In this document: in pieces, positions 17,613 through 25,019 of the stretch
Layout: every line of letters begins with the position of its first letter
Position numbering within the stretch: the stretch's first letter is position 1
Assembly: GCA_963806935.1 (NCBI GenBank)
Contig: CAWEAT010000002.1
Location: 1 to 64,000, forward strand
Origin: Roseiarcus sp963806935
GTDB taxonomy: Bacteria; Pseudomonadota; Alphaproteobacteria; Rhizobiales; Beijerinckiaceae
Reading direction: 5' to 3'
DNA length: 64,000 nt
The notes under the pieces: generated by a model
The model's database searches: none
What the model was told of the DNA's origin: nothing
Seen by the model: the letters and a program-made list of their open reading frames with translations, nothing else
Position numbers and translations under genes: made by a program

Positions 17613-18599
17613 TTATTCGCCCGCTGCCGGATCGTAAAAGAGGCGAGTGTCGAGCTCCTTCGCCTCGCCGACAAGCTCCCTCCCGCCGATCGCAGCCAGC
17701 CGGCGGTAGAGGATGCTCGCGTCCTGAGCCTCTTCGGCGATGGTCCGCTTCGGCACGCCTTCGAGATAGCGCTGGCGGTAGACTGCGAGCGCCGCGTCGT
17801 CCTTCAGGCGCAGCCGCGCCTTGATTGGCGCCCAGGCGCCAGGATCTTCGGCGAGGATCTTGCGCGCCTCGTTTGTCGCAGCGAAGAAGCGCTTGAGCGG
17901 GTCCTTGTGCGAGGCGGCGAAGCCTTCGCTGAAGATATAGCCGGTCATCGCCACCGGACCCGTCGCGCCGAGCGTCTTCTCGACATCGGCCATGTCGATC
18001 GCGCGGTGAAAGCCGCGCGTTTCGAGATCGGCGGCGAAATTCCAGAATTCGAGCGCGGTGTCCGTCTCGCCCTGAGCGAGCTTCTCGGCGATGAGCGGCG
18101 GCGCGCCGTATGAGGGCCGGGCGTCCCTGGTGAGGTCATGGCCCTCGCCGAGCCCCGCCGCACGCAACATGAGCCAGCTCTTGTCGAGCGGCCCGCCGGC
18201 GACTTCGATCGACCGGCCGGCAAGGTCGGCGACCGCATGGACCGGCGAGTCTTTCGGCGCCATTACCGCGCCCAAAGCGGTCGAATAGGGCGTGAACAGA
18301 AGCTTGTCGCCGAGCGCTCGTTCGCGCGCCGCCCAGAGCCAGTCCCCGACCACCATGTCGGCGGCGCCGCCCACCAGCGCGACCTTGGCCGCTTCGGTGG
18401 ACGCAAGCTCGATAATATCGAGGTCGATATTTGCTGCCTTGTCGAGGCCGCGCGCCTTGATGAGTTCGATCTCCCAGGCGGCCGTTCCGGTCTTCTGGAT
18501 CGCAATGCGCAATCGGTCGGCGGCTTCGGCGCTGGAGGCGAGACAAGCGCCAACCGCGAGCGCGAAGCCGGCGACGAGGATGCGTTTGATCATGAGCAT
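17613..18599 (-). CDS. ABC transporter substrate-binding protein (SsuA/NrtA type)
   Basis: About 328 residues. Start codons at 18623, 18599 and 18593 are possible; 18599 or 18593 gives a compact signal peptide, MIKRILVAGFALAVGACLA, cut after AEA. The mature part has the SsuA-like pattern LRIAIQKTGTAAWEIELIKA with DMVVGDWLWAARERA and GRSIEVAGGPLDKSWLML. The longest frame overlaps the upstream ABC-2 permease stop by four bases. This is the second of two different binding proteins encoded in the same operon. Confidence 0.8.
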   Translation of the reverse strand: MLMIKRILVAGFALAVGACLASSAEAADRLRIAIQKTGTAAWEIELIKARGLDKAANIDLDIIELASTEAAKVALVGGAADMVVGDWLWAARERALGDKLLFTPYSTALGAVMAPKDSPVHAVADLAGRSIEVAGGPLDKSWLMLRAAGLGEGHDLTRDARPSYGAPPLIAEKLAQGETDTALEFWNFAADLETRGFHRAIDMADVEKTLGATGPVAMTGYIFSEGFAASHKDPLKRFFAATNEARKILAEDPGAWAPIKARLRLKDDAALAVYRQRYLEGVPKRTIAEEAQDASILYRRLAAIGGRELVGEAKELDTRLFYDPAAGE

Positions 18600-18619
18600 T
18601 CCCTGGTCTCCGCCGCGCA

Positions 18620-19459
18620 TCATCCGCCGCGCCGCATCAGCATGCCGCGCGCCGGATCATAGGCGATCACCGCGCCCCCGAGGAACGCCGCCGTGCAGCC
18701 CGCGACAACGCCGAGCGCGAGCCAATTGATCTGCTGATAGAAGGCGAAGCGGATCAGCTCGACCGAATAGGTGAAGGGATTGAGCCGGCAGACGGTCGCG
18801 AGCCACGGGCTTCCCTCCTGCACCCGCCACAGCGGATAGAGGGCGGAGGAGGCGAAGAACATCGGGAAGATGACGAAGTTCATCACCCCCGCGAAGTTCT
18901 CGAGCTGCTTGATGAGCGACGACAACAGCATCCCGAGGGAGCCGAGCATCAGACCGGACAGCGCCAGCGCCGGCAGCACCGTCAGATAGCCCCACCAGGT
19001 CGGCGGCTCGATCTCCCAGAAATAGGCGACGACAAGAAAGGCATAGACCTGAAGAATCGAAACGGCGACGCCGGCGATCAGCTTCGAGGTCAGAAGAAAC
19101 CAGCGCGGCGCCGGACTGACCAGCAGCATGCGCATGCTGCCCATTTCGCGGTCGTAGACCATCGACAGCGAGGATTGCATGCCGTTGAAGAGCTGGATCA
19201 TCGCGATCAGCCCCGGCGTGATGTAGACCTCGTACAAAACATAGGTGTCGTACGGGGGCATGATCGAGACCCCGAGCGTCTGGCGAAATCCCGCGGCGAA
19301 GATGAACAGCCAGACCATCGGCCGCACCAGCGCCGAGATGAAGCGCTCGCGCTGGTGCAGGAACCGCAGGCTCTCGCGCCACACGATCCCATAGAGGCAG
19401 ATCAGGCGCTCCTTCCAGCCGAACGGCCGCTCGCTCTCAAGGGCGGCCTGGCTCACCAT
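18620..19459 (-). CDS. ABC-2 type permease of the PQQ-alcohol dehydrogenase-associated ABC system
   Basis: 279-residue ABC-2 permease with six hydrophobic segments. An N-terminal cytoplasmic amphipathic segment (HQRERFISALVRPMVWLFIF) and a central YDREMGSMRMLLVSPAPRWF loop are typical of exporter-like ABC-2 proteins. It overlaps the ATPase gene by seven bases and the next gene by about four. From memory this type belongs to the conserved PQQ-linked ABC locus (ATPase, permease, beta-propeller, binding protein) of alcohol-oxidising proteobacteria. What it moves is not known. Confidence 0.8.
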   Translation of the reverse strand: MVSQAALESERPFGWKERLICLYGIVWRESLRFLHQRERFISALVRPMVWLFIFAAGFRQTLGVSIMPPYDTYVLYEVYITPGLIAMIQLFNGMQSSLSMVYDREMGSMRMLLVSPAPRWFLLTSKLIAGVAVSILQVYAFLVVAYFWEIEPPTWWGYLTVLPALALSGLMLGSLGMLLSSLIKQLENFAGVMNFVIFPMFFASSALYPLWRVQEGSPWLATVCRLNPFTYSVELIRFAFYQQINWLALGVVAGCTAAFLGGAVIAYDPARGMLMRRGG

Positions 19460-20232
19460 TCCCCCCCTTCCCCGCCGCCCCCGGTCAATGACGTGAACGC
19501 CTCGCCGACCGAACGTGCGCCCGCCGTGCTGACGATGGAGCCCGATGGGCCATCAGCGAGCACACGGCCCCGATGCAGCACGATCACGTGATCGTCGTCG
19601 CGAATCTCGTCAACGAGATGCGTCGCCCAAAGGACGCCGATCCCTTCGACGGCGACGAGACCCCGCACGACCTCGAGAATCCCGGCGCGCGCCTTGATGT
19701 CGAGCCCCGCCGTCGGCTCGTCGAGCAGCAGCATGCGCGGCCGATGCAGAAGCGCGCGCGCGATCTCGACCCGCCGCATCTGACCGCCGGAGAGGAAGCG
19801 CACTTTGTCGCCCGCACGGTCGGCGAGCCCGACACGAGCGAGCTGGGTCGCCTGTCGCGCGCGCGTTTCGCGCCGGCCAATGCCATGCAAGGCGCCGTGA
19901 TAGGCAAGATTCTGCGCGACGCTGAGATCCGGGTCGAGAGTGCGCTGTTGAAATACGACGCCAAGAGCCGAAAGCGCCGCGCCGCTCTCGCGCGCAACAT
20001 CGCGGCCGAAGATTCGCACCGATCCCGATCGACTCACATAAAGGTGGGTGATCACCGAGAACAGCGTACTCTTGCCCGCGCCGTTCAAGCCCAGGAGCAC
20101 CGTGAAACTGCCCGGCGCTACGTCGAAGCTTACCTCGGCCAGCGCGATCCGCGCTCCATAGGCATGCGACACATTGTCGACCGAGAGCGCGCTGACGCTC
20201 GTCGTCGTCGGCGCGGCGGCGACCGCGGTCAT
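19453..20232 (-). CDS. ABC transporter ATPase of the PQQ-alcohol dehydrogenase-associated system
   Basis: About 259 residues. Walker A is GLNGAGKST, the signature is LSGGQMRRVEIARALLHRP, Walker B is MLLLDEPTAGLD, and the switch region is LWATHLVDEI. I chose the start MTAVAAAPTTTS at 20232, which overlaps the upstream propeller stop by four bases (ATGA style); the 20256 start would add eight residues. It pairs with the ABC-2 permease downstream. It matches the PQQ-associated ABC ATPase group I know of from the TIGRFAM set (not searched here). Confidence 0.8.
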   Translation of the reverse strand: MTAVAAAPTTTSVSALSVDNVSHAYGARIALAEVSFDVAPGSFTVLLGLNGAGKSTLFSVITHLYVSRSGSVRIFGRDVARESGAALSALGVVFQQRTLDPDLSVAQNLAYHGALHGIGRRETRARQATQLARVGLADRAGDKVRFLSGGQMRRVEIARALLHRPRMLLLDEPTAGLDIKARAGILEVVRGLVAVEGIGVLWATHLVDEIRDDDHVIVLHRGRVLADGPSGSIVSTAGARSVGEAFTSLTGGGGEGGEW

Positions 20233-21239
20233 TGCTTTGAGATCGCGACGCCCCAAGGAAACGAACCGACCGGAATCGATTTGATCACCTTCAGCGCGGC
20301 CACGTCGATGACCGATACGTCATTCGAAACGCCATTGGTCGTCAAAAGATACTTGCCGTCCGGCGTGAGCCCCAGTTGCCAGACGCGCTGGCCGACAAGC
20401 AGGTATTTGATCACCTGCTTGGTCGCGGCGTCGATGACCGCAACGCGATTGGCGGGACCCATGGCGACGAATGCGAGCTTGCCGTCGGCGCTGAAGCGAA
20501 CGCCGACCGGCTGGATCAGCTCCTTTGCCAGTCCAGGCACGTCGAACGTGATCTTGTGCGTGACCACGTGCTTGACGGGATCGATGATGCTGACGGTTCC
20601 GCCAACTTCCGAGGACACCCACAGCTCCGACCCGTCCTTGTCGTACTCTGCATAGCGCGGTCGTGGGTCGACAAGAATGTTGGCCACGATCTTCTTGTTC
20701 CGCCAGTCGATAAGGTGGGCCATGCTGGTGGTTTCGGAGGTGTTGACGACGATCGAATCGTCGGGGCTGACCGCCACGCCTTCGGGTTCGACGCCGACCG
20801 GAAATTCGCTGACCACCTTGCGTGTCGCGATGTCGATTGCGGTTAGAAGCGCATCGTTTTCGTTGGCGACGAAAATCAATTTCCCGTCCCGGCTCACGCG
20901 CAATTGCTCGGGATCGGGGCCTGACGGCAGTTCGCCGACCTCTTTCAGCGTCTTGGTGTCGATAATGGCGATGGTGTCGTCGTCGCCGAGGCAAACGAAC
21001 ATCAGCGCATCGTCCTTGCTGAGCGCGATGCCGCGCGGCCTCTGGCCGGTCTTGACGGTGCGCGTGACCTCAAGCTTGTCGACGTCAATGACCGATATCG
21101 AATTGCCCTTCTCATTGGTGACATAGGCGGTCGTCGGGTACGCAGGACCGGAATAGGCGCCAAGGCCCGCCAAAACGCCCAGCGCTCCGGCGGCGCGGCC
21201 CAAGCGCTTCAATGCCGAGCGTCTCAATGGAGTTTGCAT
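20229..21239 (-). CDS. PQQ-associated YVTN beta-propeller protein, exported
   Basis: 336 residues. An N-terminal export signal (a basic region with LKRLGRAAGALGVLAGLGAY) is followed by repeated blades of about 42 residues with the YVTN motif (AYVTNEKGNSISVIDVDKLE, IFVANENDALLTAIDIATRK, AFVAMGPANRVAVIDAATKQ, LLTTNGVSNDVSVIDVAALK). About seven blades fit a closed propeller. This resembles the PQQ-dependent-catabolism-associated propeller family. The biochemical role is unknown; periplasmic ligand or partner binding next to the quinoprotein system is likely. Confidence 0.8.
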   Translation of the reverse strand: MQTPLRRSALKRLGRAAGALGVLAGLGAYSGPAYPTTAYVTNEKGNSISVIDVDKLEVTRTVKTGQRPRGIALSKDDALMFVCLGDDDTIAIIDTKTLKEVGELPSGPDPEQLRVSRDGKLIFVANENDALLTAIDIATRKVVSEFPVGVEPEGVAVSPDDSIVVNTSETTSMAHLIDWRNKKIVANILVDPRPRYAEYDKDGSELWVSSEVGGTVSIIDPVKHVVTHKITFDVPGLAKELIQPVGVRFSADGKLAFVAMGPANRVAVIDAATKQVIKYLLVGQRVWQLGLTPDGKYLLTTNGVSNDVSVIDVAALKVIKSIPVGSFPWGVAISKQ

Positions 21240-22417
21240 TTGGTCTCCGGCCGGTCAAAGCCGAGCGTGTCGAGTTCGGACGTCTGATGCAGAAAGCCTT
21301 CCTGTGGCGAAACCGAGACCGTGCCGCGGCCGTCGGTCAGCAGGATGGGCTGACGCAGCTGCTGGTTCCAGTCGCGCAGCGTGAGCTTCTCGCCCTTGAA
21401 TGCAGCGAGAGAGAAGTCGGGCGACAGCAGGACGTCGTGAATCGTCTTGGGATCGGCTGAACCGCTGTGCGCGACGGCGTCGCCGATCATGCGCATGGCC
21501 ACCCAGGCCTGGTTGTCGCCGGCATTCATCCCGCGCTTGAACAGGCGCTGGAAACGGTTCTGCAACTGAGCCGCGCCCCAGAGCTCGTGCGATGGGTCCC
21601 AGCTTGTCGGCCGCAAACCCGCCGAGCCGGCGACAGGTCGGGGACTCCAGGTGCGATAAGGCAGATAGCCGGCGAAAACTTCGCTTTCGTCGGCTGCCAC
21701 GAGCACATCGTAATCGGGCGCGTTTTGGGTAAAGACCGGCATCTGACGCTGGACCTGCACGCTGCCCGAGTCAGAGCGCCGGCCGCCGCCGGTGTCCTCG
21801 TAAACGAGCTCGGCGACGATTTTCGCGCCGAATTTCTTGGCCGACCGCTCGTAAGCCTCCCCCAGCAGCTTGTCGTCCGGATGCGATCCGACCACCAGCA
21901 GCCAACGTCTCCACTGCTTCCAGATCAGATATTGCGCGAGCCCGTCGGTCAGCATCGAGCGCGTCGGCGCGGTGTGGATGACGTTGGCTCGACAGTCCTC
22001 CTCGCGCAGGCGGTCGTCGGGCGCGCCCGCGTTGAACACCAGCGCGCCAGAGGAGCGCGCCGCGTCGGCGACTGCGAGAAGCTCGGCGGGCGGAAGATCG
22101 ACGATGAAAAGACGCACGCCGTCGGCGAGCATCCCGGTCAGGGGTGCGATCGGATCTTCGCCTGGGGCGAGCCTGGCGTCGACGACCGAGAAGGATTGAT
22201 CGAGGAACCGGCCGGTTGTGTTGTTGTCGTCCATCGCCATGCGCGCGCCGGCGACGAAGTCGTCTGCGGGAGGGATATCGAGGATGGAGATCGTCTCGCG
22301 AGAACGCGCCTCGTAGATGACGCCGACCTTGACCGCGAGCGGATCGGCGTAGGCAGGCTGGGCGAGCGCCGCGGACACCGCGAGCAGGCCCGCAAGCCTC
22401 AATAGAAAGGCGAACAT
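21224..22417 (-). CDS. Substrate-binding protein of the PQQ-associated ABC system
   Basis: 397 residues with a signal peptide (MFAFLLRLAGLLAVSAALAQ). The periplasmic-binding fold begins AVKVGVIYEARSRETISILD, with FVAGARMAMDDNNTTGRF and GALVFNAGAPDDRLREEDCR. It belongs to the PQQ-alcohol dehydrogenase-associated binding-protein group. It is the first ABC gene of the minus-strand operon and overlaps the propeller gene by 16 bases. pqqA lies 505 bases upstream on the same strand, so a shared transcript is possible. Confidence 0.8.
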   Translation of the reverse strand: MFAFLLRLAGLLAVSAALAQPAYADPLAVKVGVIYEARSRETISILDIPPADDFVAGARMAMDDNNTTGRFLDQSFSVVDARLAPGEDPIAPLTGMLADGVRLFIVDLPPAELLAVADAARSSGALVFNAGAPDDRLREEDCRANVIHTAPTRSMLTDGLAQYLIWKQWRRWLLVVGSHPDDKLLGEAYERSAKKFGAKIVAELVYEDTGGGRRSDSGSVQVQRQMPVFTQNAPDYDVLVAADESEVFAGYLPYRTWSPRPVAGSAGLRPTSWDPSHELWGAAQLQNRFQRLFKRGMNAGDNQAWVAMRMIGDAVAHSGSADPKTIHDVLLSPDFSLAAFKGEKLTLRDWNQQLRQPILLTDGRGTVSVSPQEGFLHQTSELDTLGFDRPETKCKLH

Positions 22418-22888
22418 GCCGCGGGCAAATCCTGTTTCATCGAAGATAGACCTCCCTGACGGCTGGACGCACGATGTCCTCGCAATATCGTCGCTTTGAT
22501 GGCCGAGCGCAGGCGCGCTCCGGTGCGCAACAGGCTCCGTCAGCCCCGCAACTCGTCCCTTCGGATACTTCAGTGGGGATACGGCCGTCTCGCCTTGAGA
22601 CGCCGATTTTGCACGGGCTCCGTCCGACGCATCGCGCGCCTCGTACGCGCGGCCATCAGAAACATCTCAGCAGGTCTATCGAGGCGTTCATCGCCGGTGG
22701 GAGGACACCCGGGATAGCTGGACTCGACAGCGTGGAGAACGCCCGGCCTTCGGCTCAGATCAGGTCCCTAGAGCCGCCCGTCAGCAGCCGAGGACAATTG
22801 GCGAATTTCCGCTCCCAAGAGATTTTCTGCTCCCAAGAGAACAGACGCCCGATCTGACGCTCGCTTGCCGGCTTCTCTCCACGTTGAT
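22418..22888. other. Gap between pqqA and the ABC operon, with a short direct repeat
   Basis: About 470 bases with no convincing gene on either strand. It contains a 12-base direct repeat, GCTCCCAAGAGA, at 22811-22822 and again at 22829-22840 (18-base spacing), which could be a regulator-binding site. The minus-strand operon promoter probably lies here. Confidence 0.4.
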
Positions 22889-22905
22889 CCGCCGTTTAGC
22901 GGCGG
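22889..22905 (-). terminator. GC-rich hairpin after pqqA
   Basis: CCGCCG (22889-22894) and CGGCGG (22900-22905) pair perfectly around a five-base loop, 17 bases past the pqqA stop. No U-run follows, so it may act as an attenuator or RNA-stability element rather than a full terminator. Confidence 0.5.
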
Positions 22906-22921
22906 ACAGACCCGCGGGCGT

Positions 22922-22999
22922 TCACATCTGCGCCGACAGATAAGCGGTAACTTCCATGCCTGCGCAAACTTCGATGACGACAGGAATATTCCAGGTCAT
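22922..22999 (-). CDS. pqqA: PqqA, PQQ precursor peptide (25 aa)
   Basis: Minus-strand ATG at 22999, preceded by GAGGAG at good spacing, encodes 25 residues beginning MTWNIPVVIEVCAGMEVTAY and ending in TGA at 22922. The conserved MTW start, the VIEVCAGMEVT core and the Glu-x3-Tyr pair (Glu16 and Tyr20) that PqqE cross-links to build pyrroloquinoline quinone are all present. The length matches the family (22-29 residues). PQQ is the cofactor of XoxF and of the sorbosone-type dehydrogenase in this window. No pqqB, C, D or E lies nearby, so this is an orphan copy, placed upstream of the PQQ-associated ABC operon. A GC-rich hairpin follows it. Confidence 0.9.
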   Translation of the reverse strand: MTWNIPVVIEVCAGMEVTAYLSAQM

Positions 23000-23336
23000 G
23001 AGCCGAACTCCTCGAGTTTCTCTCCTTGCGGGGTCATTCCGATCCCACGGCCATGTAACTAGCACCCTTCTCGGGGCGCGTCATCTGCTTTCGGCATTTG
23101 CCTCATCGACCTCGCCAAATAGAGCCTTTGCAGTCTCTGATCGAATGTGTCGAACGCCGAAGATAATAAAGTCTATTTTAGAGGACGCGTCGGCTGCTGT
23201 AGCGCGGAGCGGTAGAGTCAGGCTTCTGCGCTTTGCCTCTATTCCTCAGCGGCGCCTGTTGCTAATTCATCGGCCTCGCGCGACAGCTTCTCCGCCGCTA
23301 GGCCGCGTCGCGTGCTACGAAAACCGGGAGGAGAAC
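23000..23336. other. Divergent promoter region between pqqA and cytochrome c
   Basis: 337 bases containing the pqqA leader (minus) and the cytochrome c leader (plus). It includes an AT-rich patch (AAGATAATAAAGTCTATTTT, about 23159-23178) unusual for this genome and suited to promoters. I see no further gene. Confidence 0.4.
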
Positions 23337-23726
23337 GTGAAGCTATTTGGTGTTTCGATTGCAGGAGCAGCGCTCGTTGCCTCGATGGGCGCCGCGGCCG
23401 CGCAGGACGCCGCGGCCGGCGAGAAGGTCTTCGCCATTTGCAAGGTATGCCACCAGATCGGCGAGGGCGCCAAGAACTTGGTCGGGCCCGTCCTCAACGG
23501 CGTGGTCGGCCGACCGGCCGGCACATATCCCGGCTATCATTACTCCGAGGCGAACAAGAATTCGGGCATCACTTGGGACGAGCCGACCCTCAAGGAATAT
23601 CTGAGGGATCCCAAAGCAAAGGTTCCCGGAACCAAGATGGTTTTTCCCGGCCTGAAGTCGGACCAGGACATCGCCAATGTCATCGCGTACCTCAAGCAGT
23701 TCGGGCCGGATGGGAAGAAGATTTAA
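23337..23726 (+). CDS. Class I soluble cytochrome c
   Basis: 129 residues. GTG 23337 follows GGGAGGAGAAC; the long frame upstream is not protein-like. The signal peptide (VKLFGVSIAGAALVASMGAA) is cut near AQDAA. The haem site is CKVCH about 35 residues in, and the axial Met is in PGTKMVFPGL. This is the cytochrome c2/c550 fold of monohaem electron carriers. It probably takes electrons from XoxG or other quinoprotein partners to the oxidase; the context next to pqqA and the PQQ ABC genes supports this. Confidence 0.85.
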   Translation: MKLFGVSIAGAALVASMGAAAAQDAAAGEKVFAICKVCHQIGEGAKNLVGPVLNGVVGRPAGTYPGYHYSEANKNSGITWDEPTLKEYLRDPKAKVPGTKMVFPGLKSDQDIANVIAYLKQFGPDGKKI

Positions 23727-23745
23727 TCGCCGGCGCGCAACGAAT

Positions 23746-24438
23746 CTAAATCGCTTCCAGATCGGCCCGGCCAAGCCGCCCGTCGTGCAGCGCGGTCGCG
23801 ATCAGGGCGCCGGCGGCGCCGGCGCGTTTGAGCGCGAAGAGATCGGCGGCGTCGCGCACGCCGCCCGCGGCGTAGAGTTCACGCCCACCGGCGACCGATC
23901 GGATCGCGGCGAGCCTCGTCAAGTCGGGTCCCGCACCGCTGCCAACGCGAGCGAGCGTCATCGCGATGACCCGCCGCGGCCAGAGGCCGGGTTCGGCCAG
24001 GATCTCCGATGGACCCTGAAAGGCGTCGCCTCGGAAATCCAGCGACAGCACGATCCGGCTCGAGTCCTCATGCCGCGCGATCAGCGCGCCATCCCGTTGC
24101 GATTCACTGCCGATGACCGGCGCGCCGAGATTGGCGCGAATAATAGCGTCAAGGGCTTCGATATCCGCGGCGCCATTGTCGATCCACATGTGCAACGCAG
24201 GGAACTCGCTGCGAATGCGGCGCAGCGCCGGCAAACTGTCTCCTTTGCGCTGAATTGCGTCGAGATCGGCGACATAAAGTATCGGAAACGGATAGAGCGC
24301 GAGAAGGCCGCGCACGACGTCAACAACCTCGCTTGTCCGCGAAAGCACGGAATCGATCGGCCGGTAGGACGCGCGATCGCCCATCCGCGCGCGCACGACT
24401 TTGCCATCCATGAGGTCAACGACCGGAATTGCCTGCAA
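23746..24438 (-). CDS. HisA/HisF-related TIM-barrel protein of the C1 cofactor cluster
   Basis: About 231 residues resembling the archaeal and methylotroph HisA-related family, not true HisA. TTG 24438 follows GGGGGAGGGAT and gives LQAIPVVDLMDGKVVRARMG, the conserved beta-1 phosphate-binding start; the longer frame is not conserved. Others: LYVADLDAIQRKGDS, WIDNGAADIEALDAI and ELYAAGGVRDAADLFALK. It overlaps the DUF447 gene by 23 bases in a run of cofactor genes on the same strand. It is presumably an isomerase or synthase step in methylofuran or H4MPT synthesis; the exact reaction is not known to me. Confidence 0.7.
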   Translation of the reverse strand: MQAIPVVDLMDGKVVRARMGDRASYRPIDSVLSRTSEVVDVVRGLLALYPFPILYVADLDAIQRKGDSLPALRRIRSEFPALHMWIDNGAADIEALDAIIRANLGAPVIGSESQRDGALIARHEDSSRIVLSLDFRGDAFQGPSEILAEPGLWPRRVIAMTLARVGSGAGPDLTRLAAIRSVAGGRELYAAGGVRDAADLFALKRAGAAGALIATALHDGRLGRADLEAI

Positions 24439-25015
24439 ATCCCTCCCCCGTCGGGCCGGCGGCGAAAAACTGCGCGGCCCTATCTTTGAGCCAACCCCAG
24501 GCTTCGGCCTCCGCGGGGCCAGCCGTCTTTCCGACGATGACCTCAAGACGCGCCAGTTCAGCTTCGACCTCTGCCCGCGACAGCAGCTGCAAGCGGCTTA
24601 TCAGGATGGCGGCCTCGATCACAGCCGCCTGCCCGCGATTGAAGCCCTGAAATGGCGCGTGTGACGCACGATGAGCGACGCGGCAAAGGAAACGTGGCCT
24701 TAGCTCATGTTCGCGCACCTCAACGACAACCAGTTCGAGATGCGAAAGCGTCGTCGCCAAGCGCGGCGCGGCGACAACCGCCGCCGGCGCCAGCGGCCAG
24801 TCGCGGCGACCCGTGAGGCATCCGGCAAAAACGCGCACGTCGTCGGTAAAGTTGGCGACGGCGAACGGCGCCTGGCGCAGATTATCGAGGGTCGTTGAAG
24901 GGTGAAACGGCGCCAGAATCCATCCCTCGCCGTCGGCGATCAGCCCAAGAGGCGCCAAGTGGGGCTCACCGTGCGCGTTGACCGTTGTGACGATCGCCTC
25001 GCGGATCAGCGGCAT
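24416..25015 (-). CDS. DUF447 family protein (flavin-binding split-barrel type)
   Basis: 199 residues. The N-terminal half has the DUF447 pattern (MPLIREAIVTTVNAHGEPHL, then GWILAPFHPSTTLDNLRQ and FAVANFTDDVRVFAGCL). The C-terminal helical half includes AVIEAAILISRLQLL and a LARLEVIVGKTAG segment. The family is shared by methanogens and H4MPT-using methylotrophs. A related fold binds FMN, but no activity is established to my knowledge. It lies between the DHPS-like gene and the HisA-like gene in the same operon. Confidence 0.7.
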   Translation of the reverse strand: MPLIREAIVTTVNAHGEPHLAPLGLIADGEGWILAPFHPSTTLDNLRQAPFAVANFTDDVRVFAGCLTGRRDWPLAPAAVVAAPRLATTLSHLELVVVEVREHELRPRFLCRVAHRASHAPFQGFNRGQAAVIEAAILISRLQLLSRAEVEAELARLEVIVGKTAGPAEAEAWGWLKDRAAQFFAAGPTGEGFAGNSGR

Positions 25016-25019
25016 CGAG

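Noticed and set aside
23200..23290. Possible tRNA (GGTAGAGTC-like segment)
   Set aside because: There is no TTC-containing T-arm, acceptor pairing or CCA region at the expected distance.
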